Positions 1 through 7,369 of a DNA stretch of 35,818 bases are shown piece by piece. The notes beneath the pieces are model-generated. The model was given only the letters and a program-made list of their open reading frames with translations. It was not told the DNA's origin and made no database searches. A program made the position numbers and the translations under genes. The number at the start of each line of letters is the position of its first letter. The first letter of the stretch is position 1. This DNA comes from Clostridia bacterium (GTDB taxonomy: Bacteria > Bacillota > Clostridia > Oscillospirales > CAG-272), in NCBI GenBank assembly GCA_017958705.1, contig JAGDCE010000208.1, forward strand, positions 1 to 35,818, read 5' to 3'.

Positions 1-224
1 ACAACGGTAATTCATCGTCAAACCCCGGTGGAAACGGAACGAACAATCCTTATGATGACGGGAATCCGAGCGGTGTCGGAAGCAATTGTCCGATCTGCCA
101 TTTCTGCCCGCAGCCGCTTGGACTTTGTATCTTTATCTGGCTGCTGATAATACTTGTGGTGATAATCATTGTTGTAGTAATCATCGCTGCGTCCAAAAAG
201 AAGAAAAAGAAAGATAAGAACTGA
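1..224 (+). CDS. C-terminal part of a membrane-anchored protein (partial)
   Basis: The reading frame is open from the left edge and ends at the TGA at 222-224, leaving 73 residues of a longer protein. The visible part starts with a low-complexity Gly/Asn/Ser/Asp linker, followed by a cysteine cluster CPICHFC (CxxCxxC). Next is one strongly hydrophobic helix rich in Ile, Val and Leu, and then a tail of seven lysines in ten residues. This is the layout of a C-terminal membrane anchor with a short positively charged cytoplasmic end. The cysteines just outside the membrane could bind metal or form disulfides. The next gene starts 41 bases downstream on the same strand, so the two may be co-transcribed. 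I do not recognise the family; the N-terminal domain that would define the function lies outside the window. Confidence 0.7.
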   Translation, partial: NGNSSSNPGGNGTNNPYDDGNPSGVGSNCPICHFCPQPLGLCIFIWLLIILVVIIIVVVIIAASKKKKKKDKN

Positions 225-265
225 AATCAAACAGTTGACACAAATCATAATGATGGAGGGTGGGC

Positions 266-1078
266 ATGAAGAAAATTAGATTTATATCCATAATAGCAGT
301 TGTTCTTATGGCAGGTATTGTCTTGTCAAGCTGCTCGGCCCTGCAAGATGTTCTCAATTTCCTTCAGTCTGTAGAAGAGGCTCTTCCAACCGATTCCGGC
401 GAGGGCAATACTCTCGGTGAACATCCCGATGTTGTCGAAAGGGATGAAAACGGGCACGTCATAAAGCTCAAACACTATGACGGCGACGGCAACCTAGTCT
501 TTGTTCACACACAGAGGTGGGAAAACGACCGCATAGTCAATAAGACGAGTTTTGACAGCAAGGGCAATCAGACCGGTTCCATTGATTACGAATACGACGA
601 TCACGGGAATTGCACGGTAATGTCGTGGTTTTTCTGGAACTCCGGCCCTCTTATGAGAGTCGAGAGAAAATTTGACGAATACGACCGGTTGATCGAGGAT
701 ATCGGCTTTGGAACCAAAACCGTTTCGACCAACAGGACGACGTTCGAATATGATGACAAGAACGGAGAACACCCGAAGAACTACATCAAAAAAGTATACT
801 ATCCAAACTGGGAGAATCAGCCGAACCGATACAGCATATCAACTCTTGAATATGATTCGGGCGGTTTGCTGACAAAAATCACCACCGTGAATCAGGATAA
901 TGATCTTGTCGGATATGATATTTATCCGCACGAGAACGGTACGCCGATGGGCTATACAAGCTATGATGCCGACGGAAAAGTTAAATTCTCTTATAAATAC
1001 ATTTATGATGAGGATGGCAAAAAGATAAGAGAAGAGCGGTACGACGGCAACGGAAATCTTGAAGGAATTGATTACTGA
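266..1078 (+). CDS. Secreted lipoprotein with YD-like repeats
   Basis: 270 residues. The ATG at 266 is preferred over the GTG at 260 because the ribosome site GGAGGG (255-260) ends five bases before it. The protein begins with a lipoprotein signal peptide: basic start MKKIR, hydrophobic core and lipobox LSSC, giving a lipidated Cys at residue 23. The mature part is made of degenerate repeats such as YDGDGNL, YDDHGNC, YDADGKV, YDEDGKK and YDGNGNL. These resemble the YD/RHS-type or bacterial 'toxin-antitoxin wing' beta-repeat motifs, in which aromatic-Asp pairs recur about every 20 residues. It is much shorter than a true RHS toxin and has no core or toxin domain. A surface-exposed repeat lipoprotein is as far as the sequence goes. 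A terminator follows at 1098. Confidence 0.85.
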   Translation: MKKIRFISIIAVVLMAGIVLSSCSALQDVLNFLQSVEEALPTDSGEGNTLGEHPDVVERDENGHVIKLKHYDGDGNLVFVHTQRWENDRIVNKTSFDSKGNQTGSIDYEYDDHGNCTVMSWFFWNSGPLMRVERKFDEYDRLIEDIGFGTKTVSTNRTTFEYDDKNGEHPKNYIKKVYYPNWENQPNRYSISTLEYDSGGLLTKITTVNQDNDLVGYDIYPHENGTPMGYTSYDADGKVKFSYKYIYDEDGKKIREERYDGNGNLEGIDY

Positions 1079-1097
1079 TCAGCTTCGTAGTTTTTGG

Positions 1098-1130
1098 TGA
1101 CCTCGACATTTCTGCCGGGGTCATCTTTTT
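1098..1130 (+). terminator. Rho-independent terminator
   Basis: An eight-pair stem, TGACCTCG at 1098-1105 against CGGGGTCA at 1116-1123 (one G-U pair), has a ten-base loop and is followed by TCTTTTT. It lies 20 bases after the stop of the YD-repeat lipoprotein and ends that transcript. Confidence 0.75.
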
Positions 1131-1266
1131 ATCTTTTTGCCACCGCTCCCGCGAGATTGACCGACATGGTCGTGTTGTGTACAGCGTTGGAAAAGTGCAC
1201 TTTAACGCTGGTATCGAGCCCATAATGCTTTGCAAAATCCGAGACCACGTCCTTCTGCCAGAAAAA
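1129..1266 (-). pseudogene. Possible 3' remnant of an unidentified gene
   Basis: Reading the minus strand from 1266, about 45 codons remain open and end at a TAA (1129-1131). The translation contains DVVSDFAKHYGLDTSVKVHF and later NTTMSVNLAGAVAKR, which looks like ordinary protein sequence with the codon use of the neighbouring genes. There is no start codon or ribosome site. Upstream the frame runs straight into the palindrome at 1261-1292 and hits a stop inside it. The simplest reading is the tail of a gene whose 5' part was deleted or displaced by the repeat. I cannot name the family. It could also be a chance open frame, hence the modest confidence. Confidence 0.4.
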
Positions 1267-1292
1267 TCCTCGTCTTCAGACGAGGATTTTTC
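1261..1292. repeat. Perfect 32-nt palindrome, terminator-like on both strands
   Basis: Fourteen bases, GAAAAATCCTCGTC (1261-1274), are followed by TTCA and the exact inverse complement (1279-1292). The stem starts and ends with A/T runs, so the transcript of either strand would form a stem followed by U residues. No intact gene lies directly upstream on either strand: the YD-repeat lipoprotein already has its own terminator at 1098. It borders the GATTTCATC repeats on one side and the gene remnant on the other. Confidence 0.7.
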
Positions 1293-1333
1293 AACTAAAT
1301 CGACCCTACGGGTGGGATAAATCGGCTGGCGCC

Positions 1334-1440
1334 GATGAAATCCGCCTCGACTGCGGGTGGGTGGATTTAATTTCACCGTGAGCAAAGCGAACGATTTCAT
1401 CTGAGCACAGCGAAGATTTCATCGCGCAGCGATTTCATCG
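1334..1440. repeat. Array of short GATTTCATC repeats with mini-palindromic spacers
   Basis: GATTTCATC occurs at 1393-1401, 1415-1423 and 1431-1439. A degenerate copy, AATTTCACC, is at 1369-1377 and an inverted copy, GATGAAATC, at 1334-1342. The spacers are related to each other (GAGCAAAGCGAAC, TGAGCACAGCGAA, GCGCAGC) and are partly self-complementary. Together with the palindrome at 1261 this fills most of the 500-base gap between the YD-repeat lipoprotein and the acetyltransferase. No open frame crosses it convincingly. Confidence 0.6.
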
Positions 1441-1538
1441 TTTGTTACATAGTCTATAATAAATATGATGCTCCGCACTCTCGCGGACTTTTCTTTTCCG
1501 TTTTCCGTTCCGACTTTGTAGAATTCTTCACATTTTGA

Positions 1539-1547
1539 TGATAAAAT
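1539..1547 (+). promoter_or_regulatory. Candidate extended -10 element
   Basis: TGATAAAAT fits the extended -10 pattern TGnTATAAT. It lies about 30 bases before the AT of the next gene and 20 bases before its ribosome site. The matching -35 region is poor (TAGAAT at 17-base spacing), so this is tentative. Confidence 0.35.
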
Positions 1548-1578
1548 ATCAGCATCAAAACAGTGCGAGGAGGTCCAT

Positions 1579-2325
1579 ATGGAATATATAAAAGTGACGA
1601 AAGATAATCTGGAGAACGAGCATATTTGCTGCGCGATCTCGAATAATAATGACGTTCAGGTGTCGTCGAAAAAAGCGTGGCTGTCCGGACGGTTCGAAGA
1701 CGGGCTCGTCTTTTTAAAAAGTGCGGAACGCGGAAAATGCTTCATTGAATATATACCGGCGGAAAATGCGTGGAACCCGATCGACGCGCCTGGATATTTA
1801 TATATCGACTGCCTGTGGGTGTCCGGCTCGTTCAAGGGTCACGGCTATTCAAACGATCTGCTCGGAGAGTGTATAAAAGACGGCAAAAGCAGCGGAAAAT
1901 CCGGATTGTGCATTCTGTCGTCTTCAAAGAAAAAACCGTTTCTCGCCGACCCGAAATACTTGAAATACAAAGGATTCGAGGTCTGCGATGAGGCGGATAA
2001 CGGGATACAGCTCTGGTATCTGCCATTCAGTTCGGGCGCCGTAAAGCCTTCGTTCAAAGAATGCGCGAAGCATCCGCACACCGATATTCCGGGCTACGTT
2101 CTGTATTACACTCATCAGTGCCCTTTCAACGCCAAATACGTGCCGATAGTCGAGCAAACCGCAAAGGATCACGGCGTGCCTTTCCGCGCGATCCTTCTCT
2201 CGAACAAAGAAGAAGCGCAGAACGCGCCTACGCCGATAACGACGTACGCGCTGTTCTGCGACGGCAAATATCTGACGAACGAGCAAATGAACGACACTAA
2301 ATTTCTGAAGCTGCTTTCACTTTAA
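1579..2325 (+). CDS. GNAT acetyltransferase fused to a YoaP thioredoxin-like domain
   Basis: 248 residues, starting at an ATG eight bases after AGGAGG. The N-terminal 150 or so residues resemble a GNAT N-acetyltransferase. The acetyl-CoA loop appears as GSFKGHGYSNDLL, in the place of the family's Q/R-x-x-G-x-G/A motif, preceded by the beta-strand YLYIDCLWV. The C-terminal 90 residues (from about GYVLYYTHQCPFN) resemble the YoaP-type domain, a thioredoxin-fold module commonly attached to GNAT proteins in Bacillota, with a conserved Cys-Pro near its start. Substrate unknown; such proteins are often annotated only as N-acetyltransferase. The methyltransferase gene follows after 16 bases on the same strand, so the two probably form a small operon. 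Confidence 0.82.
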   Translation: MEYIKVTKDNLENEHICCAISNNNDVQVSSKKAWLSGRFEDGLVFLKSAERGKCFIEYIPAENAWNPIDAPGYLYIDCLWVSGSFKGHGYSNDLLGECIKDGKSSGKSGLCILSSSKKKPFLADPKYLKYKGFEVCDEADNGIQLWYLPFSSGAVKPSFKECAKHPHTDIPGYVLYYTHQCPFNAKYVPIVEQTAKDHGVPFRAILLSNKEEAQNAPTPITTYALFCDGKYLTNEQMNDTKFLKLLSL

Positions 2326-2341
2326 ACAAGGAGATCCCGGC

Positions 2342-3088
2342 ATGGATTATACGGAAATAAATTCAAAGACCATTGACCGCTGGGTCGACGAGGGCTGGGA
2401 ATGGGGCGTTCCGATCTCTCACGAGACTTACGTCAAGGCGCTTGACGGCGAATGGGACGTTTTTTTGACGCCGACGAAGCCCGTTCCGCACGAATGGTTC
2501 GGCGATCTGCGCGGAAAAACCGTGCTCGGGCTGGCGTCGGGCGGCGGTCAGCAGATGCCGGTGTTCTCCGCCCTCGGCGCCGTATGCACCGTGCTCGATT
2601 ATTCAGACAGACAGCTTGAATCCGAAAAGCTCGTCGCGCGGCGCGAGGGGTACTCGATCAACATTGTCAAAGCCGACATGACAAAGCGACTGCCTTTTGA
2701 AGACGGTTGCTTCGATCTTATCTTCCACCCCGTCTCAAACGACTATATAAAAGACGTAAATCACGTTTTCCGGGAATGCTTCAGAGTGCTGAAAAAAGGC
2801 GGCGTACTTCTTTGCGGTCTGAGCAACGGTGTGAATTTCATTGTGAACGACGACGAGACCGCGATCGAAAACAAGATGCCGTTCGATCCGCTCGAAAACC
2901 CGGCGTATATGAAACAGCTTCAGGACGACGACAGCGGCGTCCAGTTCTCGCATACGGTATCGGAGCAGCTTGGAGGTCAGCTCGAGGCCGGCTTCACCCT
3001 GACCGGTATTTTCGGAGACACGAACGGCGAAGGCCGCCTGCACGATTTGAACATCGAGACGTTTTACGTAACGAGAGCGATAAAATAG
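2342..3088 (+). CDS. Class I SAM-dependent methyltransferase
   Basis: 248 residues, with an AAGGAG ribosome site upstream. Motif I of the Rossmann-fold methyltransferases is present as VLGLASGGGQQ (around residues 60-70), which binds S-adenosylmethionine. An acidic residue follows at the end of strand 2 (VLDYSDRQL), then KADMTKRLPFEDGCFDLIF, the usual motif II/III region of Methyltransf_11/25 proteins. The nucleophilic or substrate residues are not diagnostic, so small-molecule versus other substrates cannot be told apart. It probably shares a transcript with the acetyltransferase upstream. The stop codon is TAG, with a second in-frame stop (TAA) 39 bases later. No clear terminator is visible before the next promoter. 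Confidence 0.88.
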   Translation: MDYTEINSKTIDRWVDEGWEWGVPISHETYVKALDGEWDVFLTPTKPVPHEWFGDLRGKTVLGLASGGGQQMPVFSALGAVCTVLDYSDRQLESEKLVARREGYSINIVKADMTKRLPFEDGCFDLIFHPVSNDYIKDVNHVFRECFRVLKKGGVLLCGLSNGVNFIVNDDETAIENKMPFDPLENPAYMKQLQDDDSGVQFSHTVSEQLGGQLEAGFTLTGIFGDTNGEGRLHDLNIETFYVTRAIK

Positions 3089-3098
3089 TTTTCCCCTG

Positions 3099-3128
3099 TT
3101 GACAACGCAAGCCTTATTGTGATATAAT
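3099..3128 (+). promoter_or_regulatory. Sigma-A type promoter of the large lipoprotein gene
   Basis: A perfect TTGACA (3099-3104), an 18-base spacer and a perfect TATAAT (3123-3128). The expected start point is about 3135, leaving a leader of some 25 bases with GGGAGG before the start codon. Confidence 0.85.
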
Positions 3129-3160
3129 CAGAATAACAATAAATACGGGAGGTCATTGTG

Positions 3161-5218
3161 ATGAGGATGATGCGTCTGCTCGCGTTGATCGTCGCGTGTC
3201 TTACGGTGCTTCCGCTGTGTTTCGCCTCATGTGAAACACAACCCGCCGGGCCATCTGATACGGAAGACGTACAGACTACCGGGGCGCCTGGCACGGAACC
3301 CGAAACCGTTACCGACGCGGAAACGGAAGACCCGCACGCAAACGATTTCAACTACGGCAAAGTCAAATATGAAAAGATAACGACGGACCTGAGCGTCAAG
3401 GAATACCCGGACGATCTGGTCGGCAAGGTCGCGTCAGGCGGCTCAGACGGCGTCGTGACGCTGTTCAGCTCGGATTTCTCCGACGGCGACCAGAACTGCG
3501 GCGGCAAAGCCGTCTCGCGTCAGGACACGAGCGCGGGCGTCGTTGACGGTGTGATGTACATCCCGTTCTCCGATACCGCGGAAAATCACCTGTCCGGCGG
3601 CTGGACGACGTGGGCGCCCGACGTCAACGTTGATTACAAAGAATACAAGCAGTCGCAGCTTTGCGCAGATCTGACGTTTTACTCCGCGAGCGGCAACGCG
3701 TGGATGAGCGGATTCATCGGTTGTTACGTAAGCGATTACACGTTCAAGATCCCGGACAACCCGGGCGACGGCGTATGGCTGTCGTTCAACGAGGTCGCCG
3801 GAGCGATCAACGTGTTTGCCGCCGACGGCGCGAACTGGAAATGGCCCGCCGGAAACGTCGCGGTCCCGGTAGACAAGGCGCTTATGACCGGCAAGGTCAG
3901 GCTTAACGTGATTTGCACGGCCGACAGACAGATATACGTTTATCTCGGCGATGCGTGCGCCGCTCACATAGTGTGCGAGACCGGAAAGGTTACGGTATAT
4001 AACGGCGCGGGCGATGCGGTATACAGCGGTGATTTTGATATGAATTCCGTATCCGGCGGACATTACAGCGTGTTCTGCCACGGAGGCGGAGGATTCGGAG
4101 TTGATGAAATGGCGATATACGGATGCTCGGTCGGCATTGATAAGATCGAAACGAAAATTGTCGCGACACCCGTCGGCGACAATTCTCTCGGATACGATAT
4201 AACCGATAAAAATGACGTTATCGGTATCTGCTACACGATGTGGTTCAACGCGATCCACGGCGACGGCGAAGGCAAGATCGAAAATGCGTTAAACGTTACC
4301 GAGCTCAAGGAGAAATACGGATTCTCGACTGAATACGGTTTCGGTACCGCAACCGAACAGCACAACGCCGTGCCCGCGTTTCACTACTGGGCTAAGCCGG
4401 CGCAGGGTTATTACAGAAGCACCGACAAGGACGCGATAAGGAACAACATGACGTTGCTCTATAACGCCGGCGTCGACTTCATAATCCTCGATTACACGTA
4501 TGCCACATCGCCCGGATACGATCCCGGATCGTCGACCTGGTCGAGTTATATATACAAACCGTCCGTTGCTCTGCTTGACACGATTATGGAAATGAGAGCC
4601 GAAGGACTCGGCACTCCGTACGTCGTTTACTGGATGGGCAACGAGAACATGTTCGACCACATTTACAACAATTTCATGGGAGTTGAAAAGTGGAAGGACT
4701 GCTTCGTTTACTGGGACGGCAAGCCGTTCATTATGAACTGGGCTTATAACAAGAAATACAAAACTGACGCCTACACCGTGCGCAGTATGTACGGTCTGAG
4801 AGGCTCCGTCAAAATCACGCAGTGGAGCTATCTCGAGGTTGACAACTCGAAGACGATCAGCAAGAACAGAGCCGGCGATCCCGAACACGTATCGGTATGC
4901 GTCGCGACGCAGGAGACTTATATGTCCCTTTCGACCGCGCACGGCAGAGACGGCGGCAGATTCTGGAACAGGCAGTGGCAGACGGCGTTTGAGGTGCATC
5001 CGAAGATCGTCACGGTCACGTGGTGGAACGAATGGTGCGCGCAGCTGTACAAAGTCGACGGAGTCGGCTACATTTTCACCGACAACTTCGACATCGAGCA
5101 CAGCCGCGATATAGAGCCTATGGAAGGCGGCCACGGCGATCAGTACTATAAATGGTTGTGTGAATATATAAGAGCGTACAGAGCCGGCGAGCCCTGCCCC
5201 GATCTTACTGAAAAATAA
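3161..5218 (+). CDS. Large secreted lipoprotein, putative glycoside-hydrolase-like
   Basis: 685 residues. The ATG at 3161 is chosen (eight bases from GGGAGG); the GTG at 3158 is an alternative. A signal peptide ends at a lipobox-like FASC with Cys24, followed by a Thr/Glu/Asp-rich linker of about 45 residues. Residues roughly 80-330 look like a beta-sandwich (laminin/concanavalin-like), with many short hydrophobic strands, Gly turns and aromatic residues. Residues about 345-670 resemble a TIM-barrel glycosidase of the DUF5010 or GH71/GH99-like kind. They contain GICYTMWFNAI near the start, NAGVDFIILDYTYA (a typical barrel strand with acidic end) and VTWWNEWCAQLY near the end. This suggests an extracellular, membrane-tethered glycan-degrading enzyme. 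The exact GH family is an inference. It has its own promoter and terminator, so it is monocistronic. Confidence 0.8.
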   Translation: MRMMRLLALIVACLTVLPLCFASCETQPAGPSDTEDVQTTGAPGTEPETVTDAETEDPHANDFNYGKVKYEKITTDLSVKEYPDDLVGKVASGGSDGVVTLFSSDFSDGDQNCGGKAVSRQDTSAGVVDGVMYIPFSDTAENHLSGGWTTWAPDVNVDYKEYKQSQLCADLTFYSASGNAWMSGFIGCYVSDYTFKIPDNPGDGVWLSFNEVAGAINVFAADGANWKWPAGNVAVPVDKALMTGKVRLNVICTADRQIYVYLGDACAAHIVCETGKVTVYNGAGDAVYSGDFDMNSVSGGHYSVFCHGGGGFGVDEMAIYGCSVGIDKIETKIVATPVGDNSLGYDITDKNDVIGICYTMWFNAIHGDGEGKIENALNVTELKEKYGFSTEYGFGTATEQHNAVPAFHYWAKPAQGYYRSTDKDAIRNNMTLLYNAGVDFIILDYTYATSPGYDPGSSTWSSYIYKPSVALLDTIMEMRAEGLGTPYVVYWMGNENMFDHIYNNFMGVEKWKDCFVYWDGKPFIMNWAYNKKYKTDAYTVRSMYGLRGSVKITQWSYLEVDNSKTISKNRAGDPEHVSVCVATQETYMSLSTAHGRDGGRFWNRQWQTAFEVHPKIVTVTWWNEWCAQLYKVDGVGYIFTDNFDIEHSRDIEPMEGGHGDQYYKWLCEYIRAYRAGEPCPDLTEK

Positions 5219-5227
5219 ACGCAGAAC

Positions 5228-5261
5228 AAAAAAGAACACGGACGCTCCGTGTTCTTTTTTT
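5228..5261. terminator. Bidirectional terminator between convergent genes
   Basis: A 15-pair stem (5228-5242 against 5246-5260) with loop CGC has a GC-rich core, ACACGGA/TCCGTGT, flanked by A6 and T7 runs. It can therefore stop transcription from the lipoprotein on the plus strand and from the long kinase/capA operon on the minus strand. Confidence 0.9.
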
Positions 5262-5265
5262 GCCT

Positions 5266-6354
5266 TTATCTGACGTATTTTCCGATGATCTCGTCCATCT
5301 GATCTTTCTTTGCGATCATATCGGCGGCGAGCGCTATCTGGCATCTGGTACGCACGAGATTGTGCTCCGGATAATTGAGCTTGAAATACTTGTCCCCGTC
5401 AAGATAATCGTCTAAGAAGCGGACGGCAAGCTCGACCGTCATGGTTATCGCGCCGAGCGAAAGCGTATCAAGCTCGTTTTTCGTTGCGGAATCGCGTATC
5501 ATTCCGACGAATCCGCGCGTGAACGCCTCGAATTTGATCATATCGAGCCCGGTCTTCGACGTATCCGGCTCGTCCTCGTCCGTAAAGTTCGCTCCGAACC
5601 TTATCGCATCGCCGAAGTCGTAGGCGACGAGCCCGGGCATGACCGTGTCAAGGTCTATGACGGCGAGCGTTTCGTTCGTATTTTTATCGAAAAGGATGTT
5701 GTTCCCTTTCGTGTCGTTATGCGTGACGCGAAGCGGAAGCTGTCCGGCTTCGAGCATATCGACAAGCGTTTCCGCCGTCTTTCTGTGTCTGCGCAGAAAT
5801 TCTATCTCCGGCAGAACGGAGGCGACTCTTCCGGCGGGATCCTTCTCTATCGTCTCGAAAAGATGCGCGTAACGCTTTTTCGTATCGTGGAACCCGGGGA
5901 TTATCTCATAAAGCGTCGAGGCGTCGTAATCCGAAAGAAGCAGTTGGAAACGACCGAAAGCGGCGCCGGCGGCTTCGAGCAGCGCCGGGTCGTCGAACGA
6001 ATCGTAAGTGACCGAATCCGGCACGAATCTGTAAGCGCGCCAGAAGCTGCCTTCACCGTCGATATAATAATTCTTTCCGTCTTCTGCGTCAAGAAAATGC
6101 AGGACGCCGCGCTCGCGCTGCTCTTCCGGCAGTGCGGCTTCAATGTGAGCCGTCACGCCTTTGACGTTAGACATTATGTACTCTGGCTTTTTGAACACGT
6201 ACGTGTTGATGTTCTGGATGATATAGCTTTCGGTTTTCCCTTCGTTTATGAAATCGACCTTATAGGTCTTGTTGATATTTCCGTTTTTCAATACCGTACA
6301 GGCAGAAAACTCACCCGCCAGTCCGAACACTTTGTAAATTCCGGTCAGATCCAT
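5266..6354 (-). CDS. Aminoglycoside-phosphotransferase-fold sugar kinase, NahK-like
   Basis: 362 residues from the ATG at 6354, which has AAAGGA a few bases upstream; a longer start at 6423 would overlap the preceding gene. The protein has the protein-kinase-like APH fold. The Brenner-type motif is THNDTKGNNILF with catalytic Asp214, and the metal-binding DLDTVMPG (Asp234/Asp236) follows. The continuation VAYDFGDAIRFGAN is typical of the group that includes bifidobacterial N-acetylhexosamine 1-kinase. The likely reaction is ATP-dependent phosphorylation of a sugar such as GlcNAc/GalNAc; the exact substrate is inferred. It is the last gene of the minus-strand operon, ten bases after the PHP phosphatase gene, and ends at the bidirectional terminator. 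Confidence 0.85.
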   Translation of the reverse strand: MDLTGIYKVFGLAGEFSACTVLKNGNINKTYKVDFINEGKTESYIIQNINTYVFKKPEYIMSNVKGVTAHIEAALPEEQRERGVLHFLDAEDGKNYYIDGEGSFWRAYRFVPDSVTYDSFDDPALLEAAGAAFGRFQLLLSDYDASTLYEIIPGFHDTKKRYAHLFETIEKDPAGRVASVLPEIEFLRRHRKTAETLVDMLEAGQLPLRVTHNDTKGNNILFDKNTNETLAVIDLDTVMPGLVAYDFGDAIRFGANFTDEDEPDTSKTGLDMIKFEAFTRGFVGMIRDSATKNELDTLSLGAITMTVELAVRFLDDYLDGDKYFKLNYPEHNLVRTRCQIALAADMIAKKDQMDEIIGKYVR

Positions 6355-6364
6355 GATAATCCTT

Positions 6365-7090
6365 TCATTCAGTCGTGATATTTTTATCGATCCTTTTATT
6401 GTATCTTTCTGTATTCGCTTCAACAGATGCGCGCAGATAAGACAGACGCGGGCTCTGCAGTTTTTTCAGCGCCTTATCGTAATCGGGCGCGCGTTTTCCG
6501 AGATCATGCGTATCCGTGCCGAGCACGAATTTAAGATCCGCGACTTCATATCCCTGAAACGGATCCGAGGCGAAAATGCCGCGGAACGCCTCGCAGTTTA
6601 TTTGAAAAGTCAGATCTGCGTAATCGAACAGACTGTTGCAGACGTCCTTTTTATACGCAGCGGTGACTCTGTTCACGTGCGCGATCATCAGCTTCATTTT
6701 CCGCTCGAAAAGCAGCGTTTCGATAAGATCGAACATCCAAACCCCGAACGGTTCGCGCGGGAATTCGATCATGACGGTATCCGTGTACTGAAGCTCCAGA
6801 CCTTCGAAGTCGCATTCGCCTATTCCCCGCGCCATATATATCTCGGAGCCGAAAAACACCTCGGGCATGGTTTCCTTGTCGTACACCTGCAGAAGTTTTT
6901 CATACGCTTCGTCGCGGCGTTTGATGAACCGCTCCTTCGATTCGCGTCTGAAATCGAAATGAGAAGTCAGAAAAACGCGGTCGACTCCCTGCTTTTTCAA
7001 CCGTACGAGCTGCCCGGCGGACACCTGCACGTCGATTGCGCCGTCATCCATACCGGGCAGTATATGGCTGTGAAAATCTATGTTTTTCAC
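6365..7090 (-). CDS. PHP-family phosphatase, CpsB/YwqE-like
   Basis: 241 residues, with a GTG start that overlaps the stop of the PqqD-like gene as GTGA (translational coupling). The N-terminus carries the metal-binding HSH of the polymerase-and-histidinol-phosphatase fold (FHSHILPGMDDGA, His7 and His9). Further ligands appear as TSHFDF, GSEIY, IAHVNR and, near the C-terminus, LGTDTHD. HILPGMDDGA is the signature of the CpsB/CapC/YwqE group of manganese-dependent protein-tyrosine phosphatases, which regulate capsule synthesis by dephosphorylating tyrosine kinases. No BY-kinase or glycosyltransferase gene is in the window, so the partner is unclear. A small-phosphoester substrate is also possible. 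Confidence 0.85.
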   Translation of the reverse strand: MKNIDFHSHILPGMDDGAIDVQVSAGQLVRLKKQGVDRVFLTSHFDFRRESKERFIKRRDEAYEKLLQVYDKETMPEVFFGSEIYMARGIGECDFEGLELQYTDTVMIEFPREPFGVWMFDLIETLLFERKMKLMIAHVNRVTAAYKKDVCNSLFDYADLTFQINCEAFRGIFASDPFQGYEVADLKFVLGTDTHDLGKRAPDYDKALKKLQSPRLSYLRASVEANTERYNKRIDKNITTE

Positions 7091-7368
7091 TTCTGCTCAG
7101 ACTCCGTGTCAAGAAGTCCGGCGCCGCGCAGCTCCGCGACGAAAGCCGCGACGTCGGCGTCAGCCGTCTGCTTATCTATATCATATTCGCCGGTCAGTGC
7201 CGCAGAAAGCGCCGCCTCGTCGGTCTCGGAAAGAAGCTTTGAGAAAAGTATCCTGCCGGTGCCGTTCAGTATAATCGGCTCGCTCTTATGATCGGCGTCG
7301 TGGCTCTCGGGGACCGCGTAGATCGTCCCGTTGAATTCTCTTATGACGTATTGCTGTTTAAGTTTCAT
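7087..7368 (-). CDS. PqqD-like small protein (RRE-type peptide-binding fold)
   Basis: 93 residues. The pattern is that of the PqqD superfamily: a short N-terminal beta-hairpin (YVIREFNGTIYAVP), then IILNGTGRILFSKLL (the LNxTGxxLWxLL motif), and a helical end with DVAAFVAELRGAGLL. PqqD proteins are peptide-carrier or RiPP-recognition domains that hand a precursor peptide to a modifying enzyme, usually a radical-SAM protein. No such enzyme and no evident precursor peptide lies in the window. The gene is two bases downstream of the 96-aa gene and overlaps the phosphatase gene. Its role here may be as a stand-alone adaptor. Confidence 0.8.
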   Translation of the reverse strand: MKLKQQYVIREFNGTIYAVPESHDADHKSEPIILNGTGRILFSKLLSETDEAALSAALTGEYDIDKQTADADVAAFVAELRGAGLLDTESEQK

Positions 7369-7369
7369 C

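Noticed and set aside
235..240. TTGACA before the YD-repeat lipoprotein gene
   Set aside because: There is no -10 box at 16-19 bases: that place is the ribosome site and start codon. The gene is more likely transcribed with the partial gene upstream.
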